A stretch of 64,000 bases of DNA, taken from Sipunculus nudus (taxonomy: Eukaryota; Annelida; Sipuncula; Golfingiida; Sipunculidae). The position numbers and the translations under genes are program-made. The DNA lies in the NCBI GenBank assembly GCA_026874595.1, contig CM049310.1, positions 55,183,058-55,247,057 on the forward strand, read 5' to 3'. This document shows, one piece after another, positions 1-12,623 of this stretch; positions within the stretch are counted from its first letter, which is position 1; each line of letters starts with the position of its first letter. The notes below the pieces were generated by a model. It was not told where the DNA came from. It saw only the letters and a program-made list of their open reading frames with translations, and searched no databases.

Positions 1-724
1 CATTCTTGGCATTATTGGCATTTACAACAATGTAAATAGTTCGGTTTCAAGGAAACCCTTTCTTGTCTGTCAAGGATTTCTTTTATCCTTGAGAAGATAT
101 GCAAAAAGCATAAAGGGCGTATCAATCTCTTATCGTGGTTGTCATAAAATTGACAGTGTCATCAAAATTTCATGGACTTATAGTTTAAAAAGTCAAGGCA
201 TATATATTAATAAGCTACAAGAGCACCGCAAATAGTGCACAATATGCTCATTGCATATTTTGTGACTCCAGGTCATTGAATATGCGTGAATTTGCTGAGA
301 ATGTTATTTATGTGGGAAACTGTATAAGTTAAAACTCATCATTAGTTAAATGAAAATTCATCATATTCTTGGTAAGTCAAGTTGGTGTCACCGAAGTGTG
401 GTGACCTCTGACCTCATTAAGTAAACATGGATTTTGCTTGAAATAGAACTTAGGTGAGATATTATATTGATTATTATTTTTATCGAGTTTTATTAAATTC
501 CATTATATTCCTTGTACGTTATCGCGGTGACCTCTGATCGCATTGAATATGCGTGAATTGTGCTGAGAATTTAATTGAGGTAAGGAACTACATCAGTTTG
601 TAGTCATGGCGAGTTTCATAAAAATCCATCAAAGCCCCGGTAAGTAATCGCGACGACACTGAAGTTTAACGGATGGACGGACGGTGTTTGTAACATACTA
701 CGTCCCGTCATAGACAGGCGTAAA
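1..724 (-). repeat. Mollusc-type interspersed repeat, 5' hairpin end at 699-722
   Basis: The right edge carries an imperfect hairpin, TACGTCCCGTC at 699-709 facing GACAGGCGTA at 713-722, next to GGACGGACGG at 674-683. Read on the minus strand this looks like the hairpin start of a repeat type common in bivalves. Inside are two diverged direct copies of a block containing GAATATGCGTGAATT, near 277 and 546, spaced about 270 bp. A perfect DR1 hexamer pair, TGACCT C TGACCT, lies at 402-414. The other end was not found and may lie outside the window. Family assignment is from memory. Confidence 0.45.
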
Positions 725-1811
725 CAAACAAAGTATATGCAATGGTGGTTACGTGGTTTAACATGACAGGAAGGATTGTTTAAACATTCTAGATTTACAA
801 AACAATCAGAAGTTTCAACATATATCCCCTACTTCAGGATATGTATTCATCAAAATGTTATATTTTTGTATCATGAGCGTTAACATCGAATGTTATCTGC
901 ATACTGTCTCACGTGTTGTTGGTCATATGTAACTGTATCACATGTTTGCTCCTTTTAAGTGCTATATAGGCAATCATCGCTGTTTTCTGGAAGTACTTGG
1001 TCCTGTTATTGAGTCTCTAAAGCTTTATTTGGTTTGATATAATGGCCATTCATGGATATTGCAAATTGAGAATTAGTCGGTCTGTACGAGTTCCGAGCCT
1101 GTTATTTGAGTCATATGTTTCTAATATATAGCCTCATTTCACCTATTTTATAAGATGGCGCTGAGAAAGCGCATCGTGTGTGAGTTCAGTTCCAAACGGT
1201 GTAAAAAGGTTATGGTTTGAGCAACATTTCCGCAGGCGCCCAATCGTAGAAAGTATCACAGAGTCTATCCGTGTTGTATGAGAATACAAAAAACGTCAGT
1301 ATATTTTAAACATGAGAATACTTATTCTTCATTTTGTATTAAAAATAAACAGCACAAATACATAGATGACAGCATCTTTAAATTCGTCAGTCTCCATTCA
1401 ATATACAAGCAAGATCAGTAAAATGAAGAAAAAGTCTCATTTTAACCGTTCATCTTTTAAAATGGCGCCCGCAGATGGTGTCGCAGATAAAGTTGGCCTC
1501 CACACTTCCCCACCGAGATCGACTAAGAACCTTCAAGGCACCAGGTCGTGTTTCGCTGTCATGTTATTTCAGTCAGAAAAATTGTTAAAAAAATGCATTA
1601 GATGCCTGCAAAAAGGCAAAGCGGCCTCACTGATCTCAGTTATGTGAATTTTTTTTTCAGACAGGATTTCTTATATCCTAAAAACCTATACTTGATCAAA
1701 CTTTGAAACTCAAGAAATTTCAAAGTTAGACATGGTAGGTACTTTTGAGACTAATATGACCATCCCTTAAGTTTTATCCTGCGCCGGAGTTCTTTTGTTA
1801 TAACTGGTCAG

Positions 1812-1814
<3 letters not shown>
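725..1814. other. AT-rich intergenic DNA
   Basis: I see no gene here. A 93-codon plus-strand frame at 1366-1647 has low-complexity lysine/serine composition, no splice context and no recognisable motif. Confidence 0.5.

Positions 1815-1861
<47 letters not shown>
1815..1861. repeat. (TA)n microsatellite
   Basis: Uninterrupted TA dinucleotide run of about 23 units. Confidence 0.95.
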
Positions 1862-1864
<3 letters not shown>

Positions 1865-3904
1865 GCCAAGAAACAAAAAAGGTCGAAACAGACATATGTG
1901 CATAAATTTTTTCTTGGTGGTACTGGGAAAGCAAAAATTGAAGAAGTCTAGAGTATAATATTCTGGGTGTGTAAAATGAAGATAATACAAATAAATGCAC
2001 CGATAGCAATCTTTGTGATTATGTCAATATATCAGGTAGGAAGGACCAAGTTCCGGTGCTGTAATCGACCTGGTTTAATTAACACACACCAGGTATGCTG
2101 GCATAAAGAGACAGTTTACACGAGAAGACAGAAGTTTGCTTTCATTTAATGCAAACAGATGGAAGGGGAAAATTAGATCTGCCTTAGCATGATATTCCGC
2201 TCGACTTAAACATGCAGCGTACTTGGAATGAATTATTAATGGTCCGAGCTCCCAGCCCCGCTTTACTTCCCGACGAGCTGTTACCGGGGTCGTCTCACCT
2301 GACACCTCGCTCGATGGAAGGCCTCAGTTCTCAGTGACACTCACACCTGAAGACCTGCTTACTTAACCCGAATACGAAAGACATCAAACATTCCATGCGT
2401 GCTCTGTCGAACTTCAAGTGAAAATCTGCCTGTTTCCTCAGGGACTGACTCGTACACTGAATACAAACTTTATACTGCAGATATGTAACCTTAAAACAAC
2501 ATTTACACGTGGGTTACTCTGTTCTGTTATCTATTATGATAATAGAAATAAAAATAGTTGTAATAATTATAATAATTATAATAACAAGAACAGGAACATT
2601 AATAATAATAAAATAATAATAATAATTATACATAAATAATAATATGATATAAGTAACAGGTATTTAGAAATTAAAGCGCAATGTAATGGTAAAGAATTTA
2701 ATCATAAAGCACAACATGTTAACAGAGGAGGTCACAAATAAATGAAGGAGACATCTTGTTTTTATATAATTCCTCGTTTTTTTGTATTAACCTCAAAATA
2801 ACAAACATTACTAAATATTTAAACCTCAGAACTATATCGGAGTGCTTAAAAACCAACCAGTTTTGAACAAGATTACGTATGTTCAGATTTCACATATTTA
2901 TATATTTTTCCCGACTTTGAAGAAACTTTTATGTGATGCAGGCATACAGGCATTTTAATCAGTTATTTTTTAACTGGCACTGGTAATTCGACGAGAGGTT
3001 TAATGTTATAAATCTCTGCCGGCTATGTTGCCATGGTGACTAACATGTCCAACTTGATTCGTGCAAAATACAAGAATGTAGTATTCACTGGACGTCAATA
3101 AAAGTATGTATGCTTCAGCGGTTAGAATGGATTTGACAGGGATGTCCATTTATTATAAATTGTTAATATGTGTGTCGCGAGTGTGTCAACTGGTTTAATT
3201 TGACTGAGCGACACATAACACGACATGCTATGCAACGCAAACGGACACAACCAAGTGTCCCTTTGTGTCGTCTGATTTCTGTGGCGGCCGTGTCGCGCAG
3301 TGTCGAGACGCGTGTCGGCCTTGGTGAGTTCGGCCCCCGACAGTTCCTGGCCATATCCTCTGACAGATGTCAGAAAAAGTAGTTATGCATTTCAAAATAC
3401 GGCAGGCAAAATGTACAATAATTATCTGTCCATACCTCTATCGGGGAGAAAAGCCAGGAATATGAGAAATGGGTTGGGGTGTTACCAGACAATTTGGCAT
3501 GTATAATATTAATCGTGTGTGACAGGCGAGGCTGTATTCCAGAAATATTTTAATTTCATACGAAAACTTTAATATACTTGTAACACTTTTATTATAAAAA
3601 GAAACAAGAGAAACATTTGCCAGAGCATAGTGAAAACTGAGAGTCGATGACAAGTGACATGTGCTACGTTTTTTCATGTCATGTTTTTTCACGTTTTCAT
3701 TTTATGAACATAACTTGATTAATATATTATTTCAGCAGCATTTATGTGGCGTCTAGAATTAGAGAAAACGTTTTCTACGTTGCATGCAGTCCGATGAGAC
3801 AGGGTGGTGCGTGGATCCCTGCGGCACCCCCTGTCTGTCTGCGGCCAAAATCTATTTAAAACTATTCAAACTGTTCAAAAGCGTTACTGATACCAGCAAT
3901 CAAA
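1862..3904. other. AT-rich intergenic DNA with an AAT-rich tract at 2560-2640
   Basis: No coding signal was recognised. Positions 2560-2640 are a degenerate AAT/ATT simple repeat. Positions 3160-3360 are locally GC-richer, with frames on both strands that show no conserved motif. Confidence 0.5.
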
Positions 3905-3922
3905 GGGGGGGGGGGGGGGGGG
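3905..3922. repeat. Poly-G tract (18 G)
   Basis: Homopolymer of about 18 G. Its length is uncertain because sequencing of such runs is error-prone. Confidence 0.85.
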
Positions 3923-5424
3923 AACAGGAGGATAGACAGAGGATATATAGGTAACAAAAAAGGTCACCTTCTTCACAATTTTAAGACATAAACATTTTTC
4001 AGATTTATATAAAACTTACCACCAACGTAAATAATTACAAGTATGTCTAAAAATTCTTTTATTTGATATCAATTAGAGGACTTGGATCAGAGGTATATTT
4101 CAGCAGTCAATTATAAAAGCGCACACTGACGTATGCTGCCACCTTTTGAGCAGATGTTAAAGGAAAATCTGAATATTGCAAAACTTATATATTTCACAAG
4201 CAGATTTGATAAAAGAGAAATAAGATACATGCATGTATGTTTCAAATATCATGCATGTGTACTCAAACTACTAACTACCAAAAAAAAGGTAAAATTAAAG
4301 AAAATTAGTTATAGGACATCAAAGAAAATAAAAAAAAAGTCCACATACTTACGGTTATGCGACATTTCAGAAGATGGTTCATATTGATCACCAAAATGAT
4401 ATGTAGAGTCGCAGAAAATATGTCCTCCAAGATGGTAATGAATAAAAATATCTCAGAAACGTTTTTTTTGCAACCAGAATGCCGAAGTGGATAGATAAGA
4501 ATGGCCGCCAGACAAGGTGATATTTCGTTAAAAGAGAGGATTTTAAGAAGAGGGGCGGTTTCCTTTCATTTTATTACCAACAGATGTGGCCCATGAATCC
4601 AGTAAGTAAATTGGGTGCCTTCCTTTGGGTTTACAGATTACGTTGGATGAATTATTAATGGGAAGGGTGGCAGCTCGGCTTTTGGTCCGGGTGATCTGTT
4701 GCAGGAGTTCTTGCACCTGACGCCACAACCATCGCCGGCCCCCGGGCCCAGCTGACGTGAACACGTGCTGGTTTTATCCTGACACGCAGCTGACGAGTCA
4801 AGGAAATGAATTTACATTTGATTTAAGATATATCATACAAGCACTTTAAAAATGAATGACGGACTTTCTTGGTTCCCAGGTGACACCTCACCCATGAGAC
4901 ATCACAGGAAATGAATGGTCCTGGTCTAATACATTAGAATATTACATCCGAGGTTAATTGAATTATATTTTGAAATTATTTTTATTATATTTGCAAATAT
5001 ATTTAGTCATTTTGCTGGTATATAAGTGTATAGATATAAAGATTATCAAATCTTTTACGGTCTTTCTCGCGCCAATTTTCTTTTCCAATGAAACGTGTGA
5101 TTTTACTTAAAAGGGTTTCATTGCCTTTCATAAACACTACATAATCACACTCTAACTGATTGAAATAAGCACCCCGCATTCTTCGTTTCGTAAAAGCATT
5201 TTTTTTTGTTTATGTATGCTTCGATACGGCAATGTCAGGTTTTAATACCGTCAGGGGCGGATTTTGAGGGGGCGCGCCCCTTCTTTTTCATCTTAAGAGA
5301 TATGGGAAAAGAATAAATAATATCGCTTATACAATAAAGAAAATGAGCGCCGGAGTTTGCGTCTCGCATTGTTTTCGTCCCAGTACTTGTACTTATCACA
5401 CTCTCACTAACCTTCCAGGTTGTG
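3923..5424. other. Intergenic DNA with a hAT-end-like motif at 5252
   Basis: No gene is seen. CAGGGGCGGATTTTGAGGG begins at 5252 and resembles the terminal sequence of hAT-type elements. I could not find a matching inverted end or an 8-bp duplication, so no element is called. Confidence 0.4.
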
Positions 5425-5438
5425 CCCCCCCCCCCCCC
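5425..5438. repeat. Poly-C tract
   Basis: Run of about 14 C following TTGTG. Confidence 0.85.
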
Positions 5439-5702
5439 GGAACTGAGTGGTGATTCGTTTTAACGCATACATGTCTGGACAATTATGACAAGGTATGTTT
5501 TCCTTTTGGTCCATTGGTTTGTCTGTTATGAACTTGGACTACGCAAACGTTATGAGTAAATCATAATGAAACAAATTAATTTAATTTTAATTTTAATTTA
5601 AATTTTTATCTACACCAATATATTAATTCAGAGGACTCGATACCATTGTAAAATCGGGGAATTTCTTTGTCCCGGCCCCAGCAGGGCCATTTATATTCAT
5701 AA

Positions 5703-6039
5703 GGCCAAAAAAAGAAAGTTTGGTTCTTAGGCACATTTTATCAGATATTAATGCGGTCGGACGATTTTTTTCCCTTTTTTGTATGTTTCGATAAAAATTT
5801 CATATGATTAGGAAATAGCATGATCATAATAGATTTGTTTTTGTTAAACAAGTATTAGCACAAAAAAAACCAAAGGAAATGTTATCAAAATTGTAATACA
5901 TTGAATTTATTCTTCTTGAAAGAAATGACCGAGCGGCTGGAGCTCAAAAGTGGCAAGTTTCTATTTAATAAAAATTGATGTGGGGGTTTAAAATTGAGGC
6001 AGGCGGTGCCTGAAAACTATACCTTTTATCTTTTTGGCC
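5703..6039 (+). mobile_element. MITE, GGCCAAAA family, copy 1
   Basis: This 337-bp element starts GGCCAAAAAA and ends TTTTTGGCC. Just inside the ends are degenerate matches to the family motif (A)GGTATGGTTCTCAGGCA: TTTGGTTCTTAGGCA on the left and, inverted, TGCCTGAAAACTATACC on the right. The flanking triplets are TAA and TTA. The best-preserved copy, at 32527, has TTA on both sides, which fits PIF/Harbinger-type target duplication. No coding capacity. It is in the opposite orientation to the 32527 copy. Confidence 0.7.
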
Positions 6040-6166
6040 TTAGGGACAATTTTTTTCAAGAGCTCACCTTTGAACCGTGTTGGTGAAACGGGATACTGAG
6101 AAGAGAATCGGAAAGGATTATTATGATTCTGGCTGAGTTTTACCTGTAGGCTCAGCCTGCACATAT

Positions 6167-6425
6167 TGGGGCTGTCTCACTTAGGCGACTCTACCGGCGA
6201 CTACAGGCGACCAGGCTGTCACCTCATGGTCGCCTGGGGTCACCTGTATGGTCACCTGTAGTTGCCCGAAGTCGCCCAAAGACGCGTGGCCTCTAACGTA
6301 TCGCCGCTGGAATTTCAACTTGTTCAAAATTCCCAGGCGACAGCTTTTTTGACGCCAGGTTGGGTAGCCTGTCTTCTACTGGCGTAAGTGCGGTCGTAGG
6401 CTGTCGCCTAAGTGGGACAGCCCCA
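6167..6425. mobile_element. Short MITE with 24-bp terminal inverted repeats
   Basis: The left end reads TGGGGCTGTCTCACTTAGGC and the right end is its inverted copy with one mismatch (CTGTCCCACTT); both arms continue into GAC. ATAT flanks both sides (6163-6166 and 6426-6429), so the target duplication is ATAT or TA. The 259-bp interior repeats GTCGCC/GGCGAC in both orientations, a subterminal-repeat pattern typical of non-autonomous DNA transposons. Layout resembles the Harbinger end at 14009 (CCCACACTGGCG), but superfamily is not proven. No coding capacity. Confidence 0.75.
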
Positions 6426-6954
6426 ATATCTTTTCTGTTAGCGAAACTCGCAGAGTGGAAATTTCCTGCTGGTCGCATGATGGAAGGGTTTGCATAAAAT
6501 TCGAACTTAAGATGTTAAACAAGTACTCTGATGTGATTACACTAACAAAGTCGATGGAATGAGTCATGCACATGACCATTGGTGTTTACTAATGCCAATG
6601 TTCCCTCCTTGTCATCTGCCTACTGCAGGGTACCTAGCCTGGTGCATTTTCTGTATTGAGTTGTTCCAGTTAATAATCATCCTGGCAAACGCACAGAAAT
6701 GATTGTTCTTATTTGGCCTTCTTCGGCTATATTTCATTTTTCTTGTACAACGAACCGTAATTTTCGGCCCGAAAATAGCACAAGCCACAAAAATCTGTTT
6801 TATCATCTTTATAAGGTTTCTTCGCGAAAAAAAGGCGTTAGTAGTGTTATGCAATTGACTTATTATAGAACTTATTATGCTCATGACTTGGAATGTTGTA
6901 AACATGTATTTATCAAGGAATGAACGAGAATATCTTTGCTAAAGCCCAAGTCCC

Positions 6955-7620
6955 AAACAACCGTAGATTTTGTACGATTTCAGCAGGGCTACGACAGATG
7001 TAACTGTCGTAGGTTTGGGAGAGTTTTTTTTTATAAATATATGTTGTACGACGGTTCGGAAAATTGGTCAGGGCTTTCCAAGTCTTAATAGTACGCTCTT
7101 CCTACGATGGTCGTATAAGGTCCCTATGATGGTCAGAATACAAAAGAAAATTTTCCCCAATTTCTGTCGTGGACCTGTCGTATATGTGTTACGTGAAGTG
7201 AGTGATTTAGGCTGTAGACAAACACACAGCGGGTGCAGGAATTACCTACAGCGGTAGAACATTCGTAGGACCCTCATAGGTAGAAGACGCGGCAATCGTT
7301 GGGCTGTCGTAGGAAAATCCTACGATTCGTTCGGCCTCAGATAACCAAAAAATCGTACGAAATAAGTAGGTTTACCGTAACACAGTCGTAAGGCATCGTA
7401 CACCAGACCTGCGAGTCCGGCCTGACATAAAGAATAATCTACGACGCTCAAAAATTTTTTAACATGTTCAAAATTTCAACGACAAGGGTCTACGACAGTT
7501 TTTTTTCTGTCACAAAACACCTGAATTTCGTACGACACACCCACGACTCTCCTAGGAAATTCCCCAATTTTCTGCCGTAGACCTGTCGTATATGTGTTGT
7601 GTGATGTAGGTGACTTAGGC
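6955..7620. repeat. GTCGTA/TACGAC-rich repeat block with an internal direct repeat
   Basis: The hexamers GTCGTA and TACGAC and their variants recur densely in both orientations. Two direct copies of a block of about 75 bp are visible, near 7148-7212 and 7553-7620. They share CCAATTT, GACCTGTCGTATATGTGTT and a GTGA/TTAGGCT end. I found no clear terminal inverted repeats, so this may be an older relative of the adjoining element at 7624. Confidence 0.5.
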
Positions 7621-7623
7621 TTA

Positions 7624-8111
7624 AAGCCCAGCGCACACGTTACGAAATTTGGATAAGATAAAATTTTGTAATTTCCAACGTCGTATCGTAAATACCCAAG
7701 ATCCGTGTCGTATTTCTACATTTATTATACGATTGTCGTGCAAAAGGGGACGGGATAATTACTTCAAATACTGATCAGCAACATGGCTGCTAATGAAACT
7801 ATACATCGCAGAAAATAAGCTTTATGCGCCTCGTAGTCTAATAATTGTGTGGCGATGAAGAGGATCTACCGGACGGAAGAAGAGGAGATTATTGGTATGG
7901 CTTTCACTCGTGAGGCGGAATTACGATTGCCAGTTACGATACGAAAATTTTGAACATGCTCGGAAAAATACGATACGATGCCAAGATCGTAGGACGTCGT
8001 ATCGGATCTCACCATACACGTTGCGATAAGAAGCCAAGAAGCCAGGATTACGTGTCGTATCTTGCTTTCTATCCTGTCGTATCCAAATTTCGTAACGTGT
8101 GTGCTGGCCTT
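7624..8111. mobile_element. MITE with TTA target duplication (Harbinger-type)
   Basis: The left end reads AAGCCCAGCGCACACGTTAC. The right end, reverse-complemented, reads AAGGCCAGCACACACGTTAC, and both arms continue into GAAATTTGGATA, giving about 32 bp of inverted repeat with two mismatches. TTA flanks both sides (7621-7623 and 8112-8114), the classic PIF/Harbinger target duplication. The 488-bp interior repeats TCGTA/TACGA on both strands. A short frame at 7855-7925 reads KRIYRTEEEEIIGM, which could be a trace of a Myb/SANT-like accessory protein but is too short to claim. No intact gene. Confidence 0.8.
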
Positions 8112-8114
8112 TTA

Positions 8115-10270
8115 ACCAAAACAATTTTAATGGTCACATGTTCTTATGTGTTATGCCATGCTGTAGCTAAATATATATTCTTGTATTATTATTTTTCCCC
8201 GAAGCTAAAATGTCATCTTAACATTACTAGAATGGTCCAGTTGGATCAATAGCCTGCACGTGTATAAAGGGTTACGAAGTTATCCGCACAAGCTAAATTA
8301 TAAGCGGTAAACTGGTAACATTTTTCGATGATTGATGAGGTCCGCTCAACCACTGAGCGCGTTCACTGCAGTCAAAATCCTTTTACATAAACACCATAAA
8401 TGTCAAATCATCTGTGCAAATGTTATAGAGCTATATATTAAGTATGAATTCAAATTTATGGATTGACCTTTTAATATTGAATCTACTTTTATAATTCCCA
8501 CTGATTTAAACACATTATTCTTCCCTAGGATTTCACCATATTGAAGCTATCAGATCGACATTTTCTCTTTATGATGCGTGTTTACTTAAAAGACAGGTAT
8601 AATCTTAGTTGTGTTGTGCCTGATTTTTAATTGTTATGCTAGAAATTAATAATGCACAGAACGTCCACGTTCTATTCAACTCTTGTTGCCACAAGAGTTT
8701 TGACTGCGAGTGCTATATGTTTCATATGGGAAGTCTGATGTTTGCAGTTATCATCACGTGATTGTAATGAGTACAATCAGCAGGGATTGTGACTTCAGTA
8801 TATTACATTTAAATATCAGGAGTCTGACCGAGGATGATTAATTAGCTGAGTTAAATGGAACTGCCATAGGCAAAATGGTCTATAAGTGCTATTTCAGAGA
8901 CAGGGTTAAAAAAAGACTCCAGATTCCATTTTGTAAATTCCTGGTTTCAGGATTTTTCGAAACGATCGCCCTAACAAAGGTGGCGGCGCCGTCTCGTACA
9001 TTAGTGATTCTTTATAAACTGGCCCAATCACCTATGTGACCTTTATAAACTGAAGGTAATCCCTTGGAGCCTTTATAAACATAGGCCGGAAATTTAGGAT
9101 ATCACTGCGCACAGGCTGCTAGTTGTGTTTATATCAACGTGTTTATAATATATGAGGGCCCGCCAAAATAATCAAAACAGAGCTTTGCAAATTGCGTTTT
9201 GTAACAAGTGACCTTTCTACCCTTCGCATATATGCAACCTATCACCTTAGTTTACATGTTTGTCCAATTTGTCAACAAAACTTTGTTTACAAACACGTTG
9301 TTGAAAAAAACAAGTTCATTTTTCCTTCACCAAGACGTTATAAGAACTTTTCATAACCAGAATTACCATTAGGTTATTATTAATATGTACACAGGGGAAG
9401 CCAGAAATTACATAAATACGTTTTCAAAAGGTAGGTGAAAAAGCCCCTTAATATAAACGGAGACCGGATTTAGAGTGAGATCATGCTGAGTCCGTATCGG
9501 TTGAGGTGCGAAAAAAGAGGAAGCACATTCTTGTGGCTGTTTATTACATACCTTCAGGACAGGACGCTGAAAGCAGAGATCTCTTCATACAATATTTTGT
9601 ATCGACAGGACGCTGATACGCTCTCGAGACAGCGGAAATCTTACGCTTCTAAAGAAACAACTGGTTTTTTACGCTGCCAGCTTTGACCGTTTATGATATA
9701 TTTAGACACCAGATGGCGGTTCGTTTGTCTGCTGACAGTAGGATACTTCTTATTCGCTCTATAACGATATGGATGTTTTATCTGACTATCACATGTCGTT
9801 AATAACGTCATCAGTTAATGAGTATATTCCTTCAAAGTAAGACCGAGAAGTTAATCTTGGGTAAATACTGCTCTAGGCAAACTAATACGAAATCGTAACA
9901 GACTATGGCGCCGTTATAAATGAACAAATAATATTGTCCATTTTGAAATATTCAAAAGAATGCACAATGGTGTTGTTTTTGAGAGTAGAAGGCTTCGTAA
10001 CATTTTGTTGTTAATTTGAAGAAGGAGCTAACAAACTGTAAAGTTTCTCCTAGGCGTTGGTGGCGAATAACTAAAGCTTTTATCGGTTTTACATGTGAAA
10101 GCGCAATACCACTAATTGATATCTGTTCACGAGCTAAGTAGCTAAGGCTTGATAGCTAAGGCTGAACTATTCTATGACTTATTTGCAATTCAGTGTCCAA
10201 ATTAAGTCAATGCTGTAAATTTCTATCATTCAAGAAATATCGTGGCGTCAAATAAGACTTGTTCCAGTTC
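8115..10270. other. Intergenic DNA with three spaced CTTTATAAAC motifs
   Basis: No gene is recognised. CTTTATAAAC occurs three times near 9010, 9042 and 9072, about 31 bp apart, in a small degenerate tandem repeat. A plus-strand frame at 9483-9686 has no recognisable motif. Confidence 0.45.
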
Positions 10271-10278
10271 ACCAATGG

Positions 10279-11252
10279 CGAAGTTCATAACCTTCTTACA
10301 GCACTAAACGTGGTTAAGGCATGCGGACTTGATTGGGTCAGTAAGAGAATTTTAAAGGAATGCACTTAAGGACTATTTCAACCTTTCTGTAACTTTTTAA
10401 CGATTCGTTTGCCCAACGGACGTTTCTTTCTAAATGGATACTAGCAAACGTGATCTCAATATTTAAAATGAAGACGTGCGAATATTATGTAATTATCGAC
10501 CAGTCTCCTTACCTAAAATTATATCTAAAGTGATGGTAAAGTTAGTTTTCAATTGTTTCTATAAATACCTATCAACATATGCTTTACAATGCCTTCGAAA
10601 TTCTGGATTAAAGAAAAGAGATGGCACGACATATCAAATGGTGCAATTAACTCATAATATGTACGACACTCTAGCATCAAGAAATGACGTCAGACTTTTT
10701 TTTATGCGACCAAAGCTTTCGATAGCGGCTGGCATGAAGGGATTTAATTAAAACTGAGAAAAATAAACTTCTGCAAAGATCTTAGATCAAAGAGTTATCT
10801 ATAGAATTAGGTACTAACGGGTTGGTAAAAAGGGGGGAAAATCGGGCTGGCAACGAGTTAGCAGGGGTCCCACAGGGATCTTTATTGGGACCATTGCTTT
10901 ATTTAATATATACCTATGCTGTCGCACACCACTTGAAAAGTGATGTTAATCATATGCTGATAATATAACTTTAGTAAACGTGGTAGGTGATCCAATAGAA
11001 TCTGCACTTATGAAGAAAATGACCTAGCCACCCTAAACGACTGAGCGAAACTGTGGAGGATTACTTTCAACCCCTCCAAAACTGTAGTATTTACGTATCT
11101 TATAAAGCCATTACGGACAAGCATCCAACGCTTTACTTAAACGGCGAACTGCTGCAAGAGGGTAGCGAACATTCGCGTTTGGGTCTTATTTCAAATAATA
11201 AAATGAACTGGGAAAGTCATATTCACAAAATTGTCATTATAGCTCATAAATG
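10279..11252 (+). pseudogene. Non-LTR retrotransposon reverse transcriptase remnant
   Basis: Reverse-transcriptase blocks occur in their normal order but in shifting frames. The first is EVHNLLTALNVVKACGLDWV, equivalent to the usual 'KATGPDGI' block. Then come NYRPVSLPKIISKV and YATKAFDSGWHEG (usual 'SKAFDRVWHEGL'). These are followed by GVPQGSLLGPLLYLIY at about 10866-10910, YADNITLVNV (usual 'FADDTTL') and YLNGELLQEGSEHSRLGL near the end. The second catalytic Asp is Asn (YADN), and several stops and frameshifts are present, so the copy is dead. The pattern fits Jockey/CR1-like LINEs; the exact clade is not resolved. No endonuclease part, poly-A tail or target duplication was found, so it is a fragment. 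Confidence 0.88.
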
Positions 11253-11659
11253 ACTTAATAGTCCGGCCGCCACTGGACTAAACCTTGTTTTACGGTCTTA
11301 AATTTTTTTCACGGTCGATTTTGTTTGCCCACATGATAAGTGTGAAAAAATTATCAGGTTAGCCAGCTGAAAGCCTTGGGCAATTTTTACTAATATCATA
11401 AAACAAAATGGCGGCCAAAATGATACTAAAATAGCAAAAATACCACAAGTACCTCAATATTTGCCAAAGAGAGCTAAACAATACATGTTGCTAGCGTATT
11501 ATGACACAAATAATTCATTACTGGTATTGTTTTGGTCATAGTGACCACCTTTCCAAAATGGCATTTGAAAACAAACTTGTAAATAATGAATATACAGTGA
11601 AATACCTGTAATATGACGACCGTTGGACCAAAGTTTTTAATTCACACGTTATCTTATAA
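11253..11659. other. AT-rich DNA 3' of the LINE fragment
   Basis: No gene or element end was recognised; part may be the diverged 3' region of the LINE. Confidence 0.4.
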
Positions 11660-11950
11660 GCCAAAAAAAGGAATTGTTCTTTGGCGCTTTTAGCCAGATA
11701 TCATTGCGGGCGAGCGATATTTTATTTTTTTAGCTTTTTTTTTAAGTTTCGAAAAAAATATCATATGATCAGAGAAAAGCAAGAAAATAACAGATTTCTT
11801 TTCCTAAACAGGTAAACGCACTACATAACAAAGAAAATCTTATCAAAATTGTATTATTTTATCTTCTTGAAATATGAAAATCAAAATATAATTTGTTGAT
11901 GCGAGGAGTTAAAATTGACGCGGGCGGTGCCTGATAACCATACATTTGCC
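11660..11950 (+). mobile_element. MITE, GGCCAAAA family, copy 2 (diverged)
   Basis: It begins GCCAAAAAAAGG, contains ATTGCGGGCGAGCG, ATATCATATGATCAG and CACTACATAACAAAG, and ends GGGCGGTGCCTGATAACCAT followed by GCC and TTA. The internal blocks match the copies at 5703 and 63119 in the same order. The ends are eroded. No coding capacity. Confidence 0.65.
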
Positions 11951-11964
11951 TTATTAATCATACT

Positions 11965-12095
11965 ATTTGTTCTGGCTTAATACTGTTATAATCATGCTTT
12001 TCGCTGATCATATGAAAAAAAAAATCGCCGTCACTGATTAAAAAAAAAAGTGCCTGAGAACCATACCCTTTTTTGTCCTAATCAGTGTATTTTTT
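11965..12095. mobile_element. Fragment of the GGCCAAAA MITE family
   Basis: CTGATCATATGAAAAAAAAA is followed closely by GTGCCTGAGAACCATACCC, the family's inner end motif. This looks like an internally deleted copy directly behind copy 2. Confidence 0.5.
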
Positions 12096-12566
12096 TGTTC
12101 TGTGAGACGATATCGGCAATTACAACGAAAACTTCCTGGGTGCACGTGCTTATAAAACGATATATGAATTGCAAATGTAAACAGCAAACTGTTCTGCTGT
12201 AAAGAGCCTACGGCTAAAACATCTCAAAATAAAATCTCAGAATAAATTCAAAGTCTTTAGTTATCACATGATGAGGACTAAAAGATATATCCCTAAAAAA
12301 TTAAAAAAAAAATTACCTTAGAGTACAGAAAGTACCTATAGATATGCAACCCACAGAGGGGAAGGGGGCTTTAATCACATGGGCTACGCTACAGTTAGGC
12401 ACTGGTGGCGACACTGATCATAGCCTGCTGATATTAAGATAACACTGCATGGGTTCACCACTTTATGATTCATTAAGGCCGTGTATTTTGACGTTGTGGA
12501 GCTGAGGCTATATAGTCGCATACAGGTAGGTGGAATTATTATTTTTCATTTCACTATGTATATATT

Positions 12567-12623
<57 letters not shown>

